A stretch of 64,000 bases of DNA from Rhodococcus qingshengii JCM 15477 (GCF_023221595.1 NZ_CP096563.1:2400501-2464500); one strand, 5' to 3'. Positions 33,931-42,399 are shown, counted from the first letter of the stretch. The notes: generated by a model not told the origin, from the letters alone. Numbers and translations are program-made.

Positions 33931-34271
33931 CAGTTCTCCTGGTGGCGCTCGGCGGCGGCGCTGGTGCGAGTGGCCGGTACCTGTTGGCGCGGTATGTGCC
34001 CGCGTACAAGGGATTTCCGGCTGCGACGTTCGCCGCGAACGTGATCGGCTGCTTCCTCCTTGGATTGTTCACCGGGGCAGCTCTTTCCACCGAGATGGCC
34101 GCACTTCTGGCGACCGGCTTCTGCGGCGGCTTGTCCACCTATTCGACCTTCGCGACCGAGAACGTCGGGATGATCGAGAGGCGCCAGACGGCGCTTTCTC
34201 TGATCTACATCGTCCTCAGTCTGATCGTGGGACTGTCCGCTGCGTGGTTGGGAATCCAGATCACGGATTGA
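33927..34271 (+). CDS. crcB: Fluoride ion channel CrcB/Fluc, subunit 2
   Basis: Partner subunit of 114 residues with four hydrophobic helices. It has [22 protein letters not shown] with the pore asparagine, and [15 protein letters not shown]. The first phenylalanine position of the FTTF box is Leu-Ser-Thr-Tyr here, so the two subunits are not equivalent. The ATG overlaps the TGA of the first subunit. Confidence 0.93.
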   Translation: MTVLLVALGGGAGASGRYLLARYVPAYKGFPAATFAANVIGCFLLGLFTGAALSTEMAALLATGFCGGLSTYSTFATENVGMIERRQTALSLIYIVLSLIVGLSAAWLGIQITD

Positions 34272-34368
34272 CGGATCCGGCGCCGAGCGTGCACGCCACG
34301 CGGCCAGGGTAGACAATTGTCCACAGTCGCGTCGACACAGTGGTCGACCACCGGGCCGAGGGGGATTC

Positions 34369-36006
34369 GTGGCGCACGAACGAGCAGGACAAGTGGCTCT
34401 GCCAGAGGATCTGATCAATGTTCCTCATCTGGTCACCGCGTATTACACGCGCACTCCGGATCCCGAGAACCCGATGCAGCAGGTACTTTTCGGCACTTCA
34501 GGACATCGCGGTTCCAGTCTCGACTCGGCGTTCAACGAAGCTCATATCCTGGCGACAACCCAGGCGATCGTCGAGTACCGCGCTTCGCAGGGAATCGACG
34601 GCCCGCTGTTCATCGGCCGGGACACACATGCGCTCTCGGAGCCTGCCTGGCTGTCGGCCTTGGAGGTCCTGGTCGCCAACGACGTCGTCGTCCTCGTCGA
34701 TTCACGCGACGCCTACACTCCCACCCCGGCTGTCAGTCACGCGATCCTGCGATACAACTCGACGGGTCCGGAGGCCAAAGCCGACGGCATCGTCGTGACA
34801 CCGTCACACAATCCGCCTCGTGACGGCGGCTTCAAATACAACCCGCCGCACGGCGGGCCCGCGGACACGGATGCGACGTCGGTTATCGCCGATCGAGCGA
34901 ACGAGCTACTGCGCAAGGGGCTTTCCGGGGTACGGCGTGTGACGGCGGCACAAGCGCTGGACCGCGTCGAACGCTACGACTTCCTCCGCTACTACGTCGA
35001 AGACCTCCCCAGTGTCCTCAACCTCGACGCGATCCGCGATGCCGGAATCACGATCGGTGCAGACCCCCTCGGCGGGGCAAGCGTCGACTACTGGGGCGCG
35101 ATTGCCGAAACTCACCGACTCGACCTCGAAGTGGTGAATCCTCTCGTCGATCCGACCTGGCGGTTCATGACGCTCGATACGGACGGCAAGATCCGCATGG
35201 ACTGCTCGTCGCCCGACGCGATGGCGTCGCTGATCGGGATTCGGGATCGCTACGACATCGCGACCGGAAACGATGCGGACTCCGACCGCCACGGCATCGT
35301 CACTCCCGACGGCGGTTTGATGAACCCGAATCACTATCTGGCCGTTGCCATCGAGTACCTGTTCGCGAACCGGCCAGGTTGGGGCGCAGATACCAAGGTC
35401 GGCAAGACCCTCGTGAGTTCCTCGATGATCGACCGTGTCGTGAGCAGCCTGGGCCGCGATTTGCTCGAGGTTCCGGTCGGGTTCAAGTGGTTCGTTCCCG
35501 GATTGCTCGACGGGTCTGTGGGATTCGGCGGCGAGGAAAGCGCCGGCGCGTCCTTCCTCCGACACGACGGTTCCGTCTGGACGACGGACAAGGACGGCAT
35601 CATCCTTGCGTTGCTCGCGTCGGAAATCACCGCGGTGACGGGAAAGTCTCCGTCAGCGCACTACGCCGCGTTGGCCGAGAAGTTCGGGAGCCCGGCGTAC
35701 GCACGGATCGATGCGCTCGCGACACGCGCACAGAAGGCAGTCTTGGCAAAATTGTCTCCCGACCAGGTGAGTGCGACCGAGCTGGCGGGTGAACCGATCA
35801 CCGCGACACTGACTGCCGCGCCCGGAAACGGCGCGGCGATCGGTGGTCTCAAGGTGACGACGGAGAACGCGTGGTTTGCAGCGAGGCCGTCCGGCACGGA
35901 GGACGTGTACAAGATCTATGCCGAGTCGATGAAGGGCGCCGATCATCTGGCTCAGGTTCAGGCAGCGGCCAAGGACTTGGTGTCCGGCGTCTTGAAGGCG
36001 AACTAG
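34369..36006 (+). CDS. pgm: Phosphoglucomutase (alpha-D-glucose-1,6-bisphosphate type)
   Basis: Enzyme of 545 residues interconverting glucose-1- and glucose-6-phosphate, linking glycolysis to glycogen, trehalose and wall sugars. [10 protein letters not shown] near residue 43 is the N-terminal phosphosugar motif. [23 protein letters not shown] contains the phosphoserine and is quoted here as [11 protein letters not shown]. The metal loop is [10 protein letters not shown], and the phosphate-binding loop is [18 protein letters not shown] 34369 follows a GAGGGGG ribosome site. It is separate from the crcB pair by 97 bp. Confidence 0.96.
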   Translation: MAHERAGQVALPEDLINVPHLVTAYYTRTPDPENPMQQVLFGTSGHRGSSLDSAFNEAHILATTQAIVEYRASQGIDGPLFIGRDTHALSEPAWLSALEVLVANDVVVLVDSRDAYTPTPAVSHAILRYNSTGPEAKADGIVVTPSHNPPRDGGFKYNPPHGGPADTDATSVIADRANELLRKGLSGVRRVTAAQALDRVERYDFLRYYVEDLPSVLNLDAIRDAGITIGADPLGGASVDYWGAIAETHRLDLEVVNPLVDPTWRFMTLDTDGKIRMDCSSPDAMASLIGIRDRYDIATGNDADSDRHGIVTPDGGLMNPNHYLAVAIEYLFANRPGWGADTKVGKTLVSSSMIDRVVSSLGRDLLEVPVGFKWFVPGLLDGSVGFGGEESAGASFLRHDGSVWTTDKDGIILALLASEITAVTGKSPSAHYAALAEKFGSPAYARIDALATRAQKAVLAKLSPDQVSATELAGEPITATLTAAPGNGAAIGGLKVTTENAWFAARPSGTEDVYKIYAESMKGADHLAQVQAAAKDLVSGVLKAN

Positions 36007-36023
36007 CCCGCGGACCGCTCAGG

Positions 36024-36047
36024 TCGCCCGGCTAGAATTCCGGGCGA
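36024..36047 (+). promoter_or_regulatory. Promoter/operator dyad of the MFS gene
   Basis: Perfect 8-bp inverted repeat TCGCCCGG / CCGGGCGA with an 8-nt spacer that contains a -10-like TAGAAT (36033-36038). It ends one base before the ATG at 36049, so transcription would start at or near the ATG and a protein bound here would block it. A factor-independent terminator for pgm is the alternative, but no T-tract follows. Confidence 0.6.
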
Positions 36048-36048
36048 C

Positions 36049-37302
36049 ATGAAAACTCGTGCAGCCAAGCTGCCACAGGAAATTTGGGTACTGGTCGCCG
36101 CCAGCTTCGTCATCGCCCTCGGATTCGGGTTGGTCGCCCCGGCACTACCTCAGTTCGCGCGCAGCTTCGACGTATCGGTCACCGCCGCCACGATCGTGAT
36201 CTCGTCTTTCGCTTTCATGCGGTTGGTGTTCGCGCCGATGAGCGGCACTTTGGTACAGAAACTCGGTGAGCGGCCGGTCTACATCGTCGGCCTTCTCATC
36301 GTCGCGGTCTCGACCGGTGCGTGCGCTTTCGCGGGGGAGTACTGGCAACTTCTGCTGTTCCGGTCGTTGGGCGGCATCGGGTCGACCATGTTCACGGTGT
36401 CGGCCCTCGGGCTGATCATTCGCATGTCACCGTCGGACAGTCGCGGCCGCGTGTCGGGTCTGTACGCGACAAGCTTTCTCATGGGATCGATCGGCGGCCC
36501 GCTGGTCGGCGGTGCGCTGTTGCAGTTCGGTCTGCGGATGCCGTTCATCATCTACGCAATTGCGTTGGTGATCGCCGCGCTCGTTGTCTTCGTGAGCCTG
36601 CGTGGATCTCATTTGGCGTCACCGGACAAGGCTGTCGATGTGAAGTCGATGACTCTCACAGAAGGCCTCCAGTCTCCGGTGTACCGGGCAGCGCTCGGAT
36701 CGAACCTCGCCTTCGGTGGCGTGATCTTCGGAGTTCGCGTTGCCATGGTTCCCCTGTTCGTCGTCGAGTTCCTCGGCCGAGACCCCTCGATTGCGGCCTA
36801 CGCCCTGACGATCTTCGCCGTCGGCAATGCGTTGGTGTTGATCGTCTCCGGACGACTCTCGGACCGCTTCGGACGCAAGCCCTTTGTCGTGAGCGGCCTA
36901 CTCATCTGCGGTCTGGGAACCATCGCAATGGGATTCACCGACAACCTCGTGGTGTTCTTCGCCATTGCCGCAGTGACTGGTGTCGGCTCCGGCCTCATGA
37001 GTCCGGCCCAGCAGGCCGCGGTTGCCGATGTTGTCGGATCGACGGCCCGAGGCGGACCCGTTCTGGCGGTATTCCAGATGATGTCCGACATCGGTGGGGT
37101 AGTGGCGCCGATTTGTGCCGGGCTGATCGCCCAACATGTTTCGTACTCGGCGGCCTTCGCGGTGATGGGAGCCGTAGTAGTCGTGTCGGCGACGGGGTGG
37201 TTGTTCGTTCCGTCGCGAACGAAGCCCGTCGAATCCGTCGTCGAAGATCTGACTGATGTGACGGTGCTAACGGATACTCCTGCGCGGACAAACCTAGACT
37301 GA
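36049..37302 (+). CDS. MFS transporter
   Basis: Exporter of 417 residues with twelve predicted helices. The MFS signatures are GFGLVAPALPQFARSF in helix 1, APMSGTLVQKLGERPVY in the 2-3 loop, the mirrored SGRLSDRFGRKPF in the 8-9 loop, and the DHA1-like GGIGSTMFTVSAL. It fits multidrug or metabolite efflux. No ribosome site is visible, and the promoter dyad ends one base before the ATG, so the message is probably leaderless and tightly controlled. Confidence 0.9.
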   Translation: MKTRAAKLPQEIWVLVAASFVIALGFGLVAPALPQFARSFDVSVTAATIVISSFAFMRLVFAPMSGTLVQKLGERPVYIVGLLIVAVSTGACAFAGEYWQLLLFRSLGGIGSTMFTVSALGLIIRMSPSDSRGRVSGLYATSFLMGSIGGPLVGGALLQFGLRMPFIIYAIALVIAALVVFVSLRGSHLASPDKAVDVKSMTLTEGLQSPVYRAALGSNLAFGGVIFGVRVAMVPLFVVEFLGRDPSIAAYALTIFAVGNALVLIVSGRLSDRFGRKPFVVSGLLICGLGTIAMGFTDNLVVFFAIAAVTGVGSGLMSPAQQAAVADVVGSTARGGPVLAVFQMMSDIGGVVAPICAGLIAQHVSYSAAFAVMGAVVVVSATGWLFVPSRTKPVESVVEDLTDVTVLTDTPARTNLD

Positions 37303-37327
37303 CCGGGCATTCTGTACTCTCGATCGG

Positions 37328-37816
37328 GTGGCAATTCGCATCGTGAGTCTTGTGGCCCGATTGGGTTTGGCGGCCGTTTGGCTGATTTCCGGGGGACTCA
37401 AGTTCTTTGATCCCGTTCAGACGAAGATCGCGGTGCGCGCCTATCAACTATTGCCCGAGTCACTGGTGGGTCCGGTGGCGACGGCTCTTCCCCTGGTCGA
37501 AATAGTCCTGGGCCTGCTGATCCTCGTCGGGTTGGCGGTGCGAGCATCCGCTGCAGTCTCGGTGGTCATCCTCACGGTTCTCATTGCGGTGATCATTTCG
37601 GTGTGGGCCAGGGGATTGTCCATCGACTGCGGATGTTTCGGCGGCGGAGGTGCAGCCGACGTCGGCGCTTGGGACTATTCGAAGGAGATTCTCCGCGACC
37701 TGGGCTTCTTGGCACTTGCCGTCTGGCTGCTCGTGTTCCCGCGTTCGCCACTCGCATTAGGGCCCGGATCACGCGCGGCGTTCTCAGTGGATACTCAGTC
37801 TTCAGTGGCAAGGTAA
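37328..37816 (+). CDS. MauE/DoxX-family membrane protein
   Basis: Membrane protein of 162 residues with four helices, starting at GTG 37328. Family marks are ISGGLKFFDPVQT near the first helix and the cysteine pair in SIDCGCFGGGG. MauE/DoxX proteins assist disulfide chemistry or respiratory electron transfer outside the membrane. The DsbA-like thioredoxin-fold protein lies 42 bp downstream, and the two probably work together, with the membrane protein recycling the soluble one (inference). Confidence 0.85.
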   Translation: MAIRIVSLVARLGLAAVWLISGGLKFFDPVQTKIAVRAYQLLPESLVGPVATALPLVEIVLGLLILVGLAVRASAAVSVVILTVLIAVIISVWARGLSIDCGCFGGGGAADVGAWDYSKEILRDLGFLALAVWLLVFPRSPLALGPGSRAAFSVDTQSSVAR

Positions 37817-37858
37817 GCAATCGGTAAATCGTTTCGACGCACGAAGGACTGCATCAGC

Positions 37859-38602
37859 GTGAGCACCAAGAGCAGCAAGAACAAATACTCGCCGGAACCG
37901 GTCTCGAGCCGCTCCACCTACATCATCGGTGGCCTCGCGGTGCTCGTGATCGCGGCCCTCGTCATCGGCGGTGTCTTGTGGACGAACAGCAAGAACAAGC
38001 CCCAGAACGACGGTTACGGCTCCGTGCAGAGTTCCGAAGTTGCTGTCACGGTGCAGGACAACGGAGTGGTGCTGCTCGGCAAGCCCTCCGCCGCGACAAC
38101 CATTGATCTCTTCGAGGATCCGCTGTGCCCGGCCTGTGCTGCTCTCGAACACCTCAGTGGCCAGGCTCTCGCGGCCGCCGTCGACAACGGTGACGTCGCC
38201 GTGCGATACCACATGCTGAACTTCCTCAACCGGGCCTCGGGCAGCGGTGACTACTCCACACGGGCCGGCGCTGCGCTCCTGTGCGTTGCTCAGGGCGGCG
38301 ACGCGATCGCGTACTCCGCATTCCACAACAAGCTTTTCGCGACCGACACGCAGCCGGCCGAGGGCGGCAGCAGCGACCACACCAACGACGACCTCGCCCA
38401 GATCGCTCGTGATGCGGGCGCATCCGAGGACGTGGCAACCTGCATCTCTTCCGGTACCAACGTCGAAGCCGCCGCGGCCAATGCCGCAGCCGCCAGCCAG
38501 GCGCTCAAGGATGTCGGGTCGAACGGGACGCCCACGGTAGTGGCGAACGGCAAGATCGTTGACACGGGCAGTAGCGACTGGGTTTCCAAGCTCTCCTCCT
38601 GA
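37859..38602 (+). CDS. Membrane-anchored DsbA/thioredoxin-fold protein
   Basis: Protein of 247 residues with a basic N-terminus, one transmembrane anchor near residues 21-40, and an extracytoplasmic thioredoxin fold. The active site is CPAC (EDPLCPACAAL), and the cis-proline loop is GTPTVV. It forms or repairs disulfide bonds in exported proteins. It starts at GTG 37859 after GAAGGA. It pairs with the MauE/DoxX membrane protein upstream and is followed by a GC-rich hairpin. Confidence 0.9.
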   Translation: MSTKSSKNKYSPEPVSSRSTYIIGGLAVLVIAALVIGGVLWTNSKNKPQNDGYGSVQSSEVAVTVQDNGVVLLGKPSAATTIDLFEDPLCPACAALEHLSGQALAAAVDNGDVAVRYHMLNFLNRASGSGDYSTRAGAALLCVAQGGDAIAYSAFHNKLFATDTQPAEGGSSDHTNDDLAQIARDAGASEDVATCISSGTNVEAAAANAAAASQALKDVGSNGTPTVVANGKIVDTGSSDWVSKLSS

Positions 38603-38605
38603 GTT

Positions 38606-38638
38606 GAAGCGGCCGCTCGGACGAGGAGCGGCCGCTTC
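38606..38638 (+). terminator. Terminator after the DsbA-like gene
   Basis: Perfect 12-bp stem GAAGCGGCCGCT / AGCGGCCGCTTC with a 9-nt loop directly after the stop codon. Confidence 0.8.
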
Positions 38639-38748
38639 GCTCTGACCAGGCGATTTGTTGCCCAGGAGTCAAGTGGTGTAACTTTCTTCCAGCGAGCGGA
38701 AAGCAGTAAAGCCGCTTCGAGTTCGACTGTTAGAGTGAATTGAATACG

Positions 38749-38824
38749 GGGCTATGGCGCAGCTGGTAGCGCACCACACTGGCAGTGTGGGGGTCAGGGG
38801 TTCGAGTCCCCTTAGCTCCACCAA
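38749..38824 (+). tRNA. tRNA-Ala (GGC)
   Basis: A 76-nt tRNA with encoded CCA. The acceptor stem is GGGGCTA / TAGCTCC, the anticodon loop is CTGGCAG with anticodon GGC for GCC codons, and the T loop is GTTCGAGTC. A -10-like TAGAGT lies just upstream. Its 3' 48 bases are repeated at 42400, so it is the attachment site of the island that follows. The 3' half now in the gene would have come from the element. Confidence 0.98.
38776..38823 (+). repeat. Attachment repeat, left copy (attL core)
   Basis: 48 bp within the 3' part of tRNA-Ala, from the anticodon stem to the acceptor end, identical to 42400-42447. It marks the left edge of the integrated island. Confidence 0.92.
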
Positions 38825-38828
38825 AAAA

Positions 38829-38866
38829 GACCAGGTCAGAGGATATTCCTCCGGCCTGGTCTTTTC
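38829..38866 (+). terminator. Terminator after tRNA-Ala, brought by the island
   Basis: AGACCAGG / CCTGGTCT stem extended by partly paired bases, followed by TTTT. It lies inside the island boundary, so it is element-borne. Confidence 0.8.
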
Positions 38867-38884
38867 GTATTCGAGGATGTTGTC

Positions 38885-39150
38885 CTAACTCTGTCCTACG
38901 GCCTCAGAAAGTGCGGCCGAAGCGGCCACTAACCGATCGTTCGACACTCGCCCGTAGACCGCCTGAGTCATCCGTTCCGAGTGGCCGTGCCAGGCAACGA
39001 CTACGTCGGCGGGGACTCCGGCTGCGCGCATACGTGACACCGACGAATGCCGGAGGTTCCGCAGCGTGATCTTCGACAGTCCGGCCTCGCGGCGCTGCTG
39101 TGCGAACATTCGCGAATACTCCTTAACTGGTAATCCTTGGACCTGACGCC
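38885..39150 (-). pseudogene. Tyrosine recombinase (integrase) C-terminal remnant
   Basis: Only about the last 85-90 residues of a phage-type integrase can be recognised, from GLPVKEYSRMFAQQRREAGL to the stop. The HxxR region reads LRNLRHSSVSRM, with arginine where the catalytic histidine is expected; WHGHS and the nucleophile tyrosine in AVYGRVSNDR remain. The upstream frame to 39286 is unrelated. The remnant points toward the tRNA, as usual for such elements. It cannot be a full enzyme in this form. Confidence 0.8.
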
Positions 39151-39159
39151 GATGAAATC

Positions 39160-39720
39160 GTGGGCGGTTTCCTGACCGATCTCGGTCAACCACTCGACAA
39201 CCTGCACGACGACATCGCCGCTCAGCGTGTGGTCGGGGAATTGCTCGACGTACTGCACGATCTGGAGGTAGTCGCGCGGCGAGCACGCCGTCAGATCGAC
39301 AAGGCTGAGCAGCGGCGAGCAGCGTTTCACCAGCGGATCACACACCGCGATGATGCGGCTGACCGTGAGGCAGCCGAGCGGGAGCAGCGCTGCGCCGAGG
39401 AATCGGCAGCGCGTAAAGCGCTGGAGGACAGGATCTCTCGGGTCAGACTGTGTGCCGAACAGCACGGCTTGATCCTGGAGAAGGTTCCGAATTACGACGC
39501 CGTCGGTGTGGAGCGGTGGCGACTGGTCACCTCCGAACGAGGTAACCGACTGCTTCCGCACCGCTTCGATGATCCAACCGCCTGGCGCGCCCTGGAAGTC
39601 TTGTCCGAGGTGGACGGCAATTCGTGGTGCTACCTGAAAGCGAGGGACCACTCCGACAAGTCGAGCAATGGCTCACCCACCACTGAGGGTTGCGGGGGAT
39701 GTAGCCAGCTGTTCAGGTGA
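39160..39720 (+). CDS. Hypothetical coiled-coil protein at the integrase junction
   Basis: ORF of 186 residues from GTG 39160. Residues 30-95 are charged and helical (RRARRQIDKAEQRRAAF, REAAEREQRCAEESAARK), a likely coiled coil. The second half is compact and mixed (LILEKVPNYDAVGVERWRLV, then WRALEVLSEVD). Its codon use is GC-rich in third positions, supporting coding. The frame stays open back to 39127 without a start (reading LGPDADEIVGG before the GTG), so the gene may have lost its N-terminus where the integrase was broken. No family recognised. Confidence 0.5.
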   Translation: MGGFLTDLGQPLDNLHDDIAAQRVVGELLDVLHDLEVVARRARRQIDKAEQRRAAFHQRITHRDDAADREAAEREQRCAEESAARKALEDRISRVRLCAEQHGLILEKVPNYDAVGVERWRLVTSERGNRLLPHRFDDPTAWRALEVLSEVDGNSWCYLKARDHSDKSSNGSPTTEGCGGCSQLFR

Positions 39721-39789
39721 GCGGCGACCCTTTCACCTGAACAACGTTGTTCGCTAACCGGGTGAAATGTGAAATGTAGTCTGTGAACC

Positions 39790-40701
39790 GTGCCCAAACG
39801 GACAAACGAGTTCCAGGAAATCGTCGCAATCATTCATTCCCATCTCAGTGCGGGTGCGACAGTCACGGAGTCGAAGATGCTCAGAGATCTGGACTCTGGG
39901 AACTTTAGGGAAGTAGATACGTGCATCGAAAGCGTGACTGCTGGACATCCGGTCATAGTGAGCATCGAGTGCCGAGCCCATAAGCGCCCGCAAACAGTCA
40001 GTTGGGTGGAAGAAATGCATAGCAAGCATCTGAGGCTTCCCACAAATGTCTTAGTTCTCGTTTCGTCGTCAGGGTTCACCCGCTCAGCGATCGAGAAAGC
40101 TCGACAATTCGGGATCACTACCGCAGTTCCTGGAGAAATCGAACCGGGAAGGTTCGGCACCGAGGTGGTGGGGAAACTCGACGCGATCTGGATGAAATCC
40201 TTCACTCTGACCGTGGGGAAGGTGCGCCTGTGGGTCGAGGAAAGCGCTGACCGCCCGGCCGAAATCGTGGTGCCCTTTCTCGATACCTCACTCTTCTTCG
40301 AGGATGGGGACTTCGCGATGTCGGCACAAGATCTTGCGCAAGGATTCATGAGCTCGGTCGACCTGGAGAACGATGCGATGCGCGATGCGCTTGGTGACGA
40401 GGAGTTTTTCACCATCGGACGCGATCCGGCTACGGCAATAGAGCCGGAGTCGGGTGAAGCAGTCGATCTCTACCTGAAGAAGGAGGAGCCGACCGGAAAC
40501 TACTTGCGCAAGATCACCCGTATTGAGATCACCGGTCCGGCGGAAGTCACTGTCGCAGAGATCCCTCTCACTCATCGTGAACTCAACGGAACCGGCTATT
40601 CGGCTGGAGCTGCAAAGCTCGGTGATCGGGCGGTGTTGGTAGTCGCGACAGAGACACCAAGCGGCGAAACAAGCCTCACCGCACGATTCGACGCTCCCTA
40701 A
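39790..40701 (+). CDS. Restriction-endonuclease-like (PD-(D/E)XK, Mrr-type) protein
   Basis: Protein of 303 residues from GTG 39790. The N-terminal 110 residues look like an Mrr-type nuclease fold: REVD with D43, then IVSIECRAHKRP with E60-x-R62, and VLVSSSGFTRSAIEKARQFGI as the following strand and helix. The usual lysine of ExK is arginine here, so activity is uncertain. The C-terminal 190 residues are mostly beta-rich and unrecognised. It is the main cargo of the island and could be a defence nuclease or a DNA-repair factor (inference). Confidence 0.7.
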   Translation: MPKRTNEFQEIVAIIHSHLSAGATVTESKMLRDLDSGNFREVDTCIESVTAGHPVIVSIECRAHKRPQTVSWVEEMHSKHLRLPTNVLVLVSSSGFTRSAIEKARQFGITTAVPGEIEPGRFGTEVVGKLDAIWMKSFTLTVGKVRLWVEESADRPAEIVVPFLDTSLFFEDGDFAMSAQDLAQGFMSSVDLENDAMRDALGDEEFFTIGRDPATAIEPESGEAVDLYLKKEEPTGNYLRKITRIEITGPAEVTVAEIPLTHRELNGTGYSAGAAKLGDRAVLVVATETPSGETSLTARFDAP

Positions 40702-41334
40702 CTAGCTGTCTCGGCTTACTCCATCCCAGGTAGGAAACTGTTCAGGCCGTGTGCGGTCCGTCGAAACAACCTTCCATCGTCCTAACGGCTTGGGCACGCC
40801 GCCGCCGCCGAACTTAAATCGAGTTTGTCTCTGCCACCATTTCCGAGCGGAACTCAACCGGTACCACTGCCAGACCTGCACGTTCGGCTCGACGAGATTG
40901 GACCGTACAAACTCGCTGCGAACGTGGTCCCGCGCGAACAGCCCCCGTACCTGGGACTCGTTGTGTCCGATGCCAAACCACACTCGGCCGGAATCGTCGT
41001 CGTAGACCTCAATCTCACAACGCAGCGGCTCGCTGGTGTTATCGAATCGGTCGGCCGACTGGCTGAGGTCCTTCCATTTCGGCTCCACTTGATCGTCCAC
41101 CCACAAGTAGGTCCGAACGTCGTATCGAGTACCGAAACCGGAAGCATGAACCGACGGCTCGAACTTCCGCAAACCTCGGTCGCCGTTGATATGTGTCACC
41201 ACCCCTGACCTGTTGCTCTGAAACATCAGCGCTTGAACGTCCGCTGTCCGGTTTCGTCGGTGCTCTCTGGTGTCCCGCAACAAGGCCACGAGCGCCACGA
41301 GGAGCGCCAGAACTGCGATCAGTATTGTCACCAT
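40702..41334 (-). CDS. Membrane-anchored hypothetical protein
   Basis: Protein of 210 residues from ATG 41334. One N-terminal helix (VTILIAVLALLVALVALL, residues 2-19) is followed by a basic stretch (RDTREHRRNR) and a soluble, probably cytosolic domain rich in Trp, Tyr and Asp (VQVWQWYRLSSARKWW). No family recognised. The start is one base after the stop of the lipoprotein gene, so the pair is translationally coupled. Its 3' end touches that of the nuclease-like gene. Confidence 0.75.
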   Translation of the reverse strand: MVTILIAVLALLVALVALLRDTREHRRNRTADVQALMFQSNRSGVVTHINGDRGLRKFEPSVHASGFGTRYDVRTYLWVDDQVEPKWKDLSQSADRFDNTSEPLRCEIEVYDDDSGRVWFGIGHNESQVRGLFARDHVRSEFVRSNLVEPNVQVWQWYRLSSARKWWQRQTRFKFGGGGVPKPLGRWKVVSTDRTRPEQFPTWDGVSRDS

Positions 41335-41335
41335 C

Positions 41336-42181
41336 TCAGTTCGCCATCGATCCGCCTTGGAGGCACTCAGCCGCGTAGTCCATAGACCCGTCGCTGTAAA
41401 TGCCGGTGCCCGGCTGGTAGAGCGAAGCATCAGCGCACCCGACGAGTTCGCTACCGCCAGTTCCTGTGGCTCTGCCTTCGGAATCAATCGAATTGGGGTA
41501 CGGGTTCGGCAGCTTATCGACTGGATTCGTCGTCGGTACGGATTGCGGAGCTTCTGTCGTGGGCTTCGGTGCCGAGGCGGTGCTTTCAGCTGTGGCGGTG
41601 ACCAGCGTTCCCTCCGGCACCCGCCACTCGATCCGAACATCTTGCCCGCTGAGATTGGACTGATAGCCGATGAACCGCGCCGTGTGCGGAATGTCGAGTG
41701 TCACCGCGCCGTCGGCGGAAGAATTGGCGGGTAGGTCGATGAACTTGCTACTCCCCGGGCTCGAACAGGGATTCGCGTCAGACAACGCGATATTCTTGAC
41801 GACTTTGCCGCCAGCGTCGACGTAGTAGAAATCGGAAGGCCACAGCCACTCAGTGCTTGGCGCAGCACCGATCTCAATGAATGCGGAGAATCGATTCTTG
41901 CTGACGAGTCCAGGATGCTCACTGTTGAGCGGACAGCCCTCGATCGAGAGAGCTGTGTCGGACACGGCGAGCAAGAGCGCGCCGGTTTCATCCTTCACCT
42001 CAGCTCGCTGGCCGAGGTCGACCTCGACAGCCCCACGCTTGTTCGTTAGATCGGCTGAGGCCGTGACGGACTGCGATGACGCTTCGGGGCGCGCCGCGCC
42101 GTCGTCGGTCGATGAACAAGATGTAGCGAGGACGCTCGCCGCGATGGCACTCAACAACAGTGCAGGTACACGAGGATTCAT
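41336..42181 (-). CDS. Hypothetical lipoprotein
   Basis: Protein of 281 residues from ATG 42181, with a lipoprotein signal (PALLLSAIAASVLATSCSS, lipobox LATSC). After a Ser/Ala/Glu linker there is a beta-rich domain (EVDLGQRAEVKDETGALLLAVSDT) resembling the DUF4352/Ig-like region of actinobacterial lipoproteins. A Thr/Pro linker follows, then a short C-terminal Cys-containing segment (LVGCADASLY). The ligand is unknown. It is upstream of, and coupled to, the membrane protein; together they would span both sides of the membrane. Confidence 0.78.
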   Translation of the reverse strand: MNPRVPALLLSAIAASVLATSCSSTDDGAARPEASSQSVTASADLTNKRGAVEVDLGQRAEVKDETGALLLAVSDTALSIEGCPLNSEHPGLVSKNRFSAFIEIGAAPSTEWLWPSDFYYVDAGGKVVKNIALSDANPCSSPGSSKFIDLPANSSADGAVTLDIPHTARFIGYQSNLSGQDVRIEWRVPEGTLVTATAESTASAPKPTTEAPQSVPTTNPVDKLPNPYPNSIDSEGRATGTGGSELVGCADASLYQPGTGIYSDGSMDYAAECLQGGSMAN

Positions 42182-42279
42182 GCTCAGATCAAACCAGACC
42201 AACTGGACGCATTGTCTCAAGAGGTGCGATCGACGTCGGCAGTCAGGACCATCGAGGCGCGGGCGTCATCGCCTGAGCG

Positions 42280-42302
42280 TGTCCTACTGCTGTCCTAGGA
42301 CA
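42280..42302. repeat. Arm-type repeat near the right island end
   Basis: TGTCCTA at 42280 and 42291, 11 bp apart; the second lies in the palindrome TGTCCTAGGACA (42291-42302). The same spaced pair occurs at 38881 and 38892 near the left end. The surrounding gap 42182-42399 holds no gene that I can support. Confidence 0.6.
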
Positions 42303-42399
42303 CCTGACTACTGCGGCACACGTACTAGACACATCAGACGGAAAAGACTGAAAGCGTGGACGTTTCGGAACGCACTGAACGCACGCTTACAGGTCGATT

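Larger units (their letters stand above)
38824..42399. mobile_element. 3.6-kb genomic island integrated in tRNA-Ala
   Basis: The segment between the two 48-bp copies of the tRNA-Ala 3' end. It carries a decayed tyrosine integrase next to the left edge, a truncated-looking coiled-coil ORF, a nuclease-like gene, a membrane protein and a lipoprotein. Both ends hold a pair of TGTCCTA heptamers 11 bp apart, like integrase arm sites. With no intact integrase it is probably no longer self-mobile. Confidence 0.85.

Noticed and set aside
39001..39651. A 216-codon minus-strand ORF in the island
   Set aside because: It is antisense to the coiled-coil ORF and the integrase remnant and shows no family resemblance; codon use favours the plus strand.
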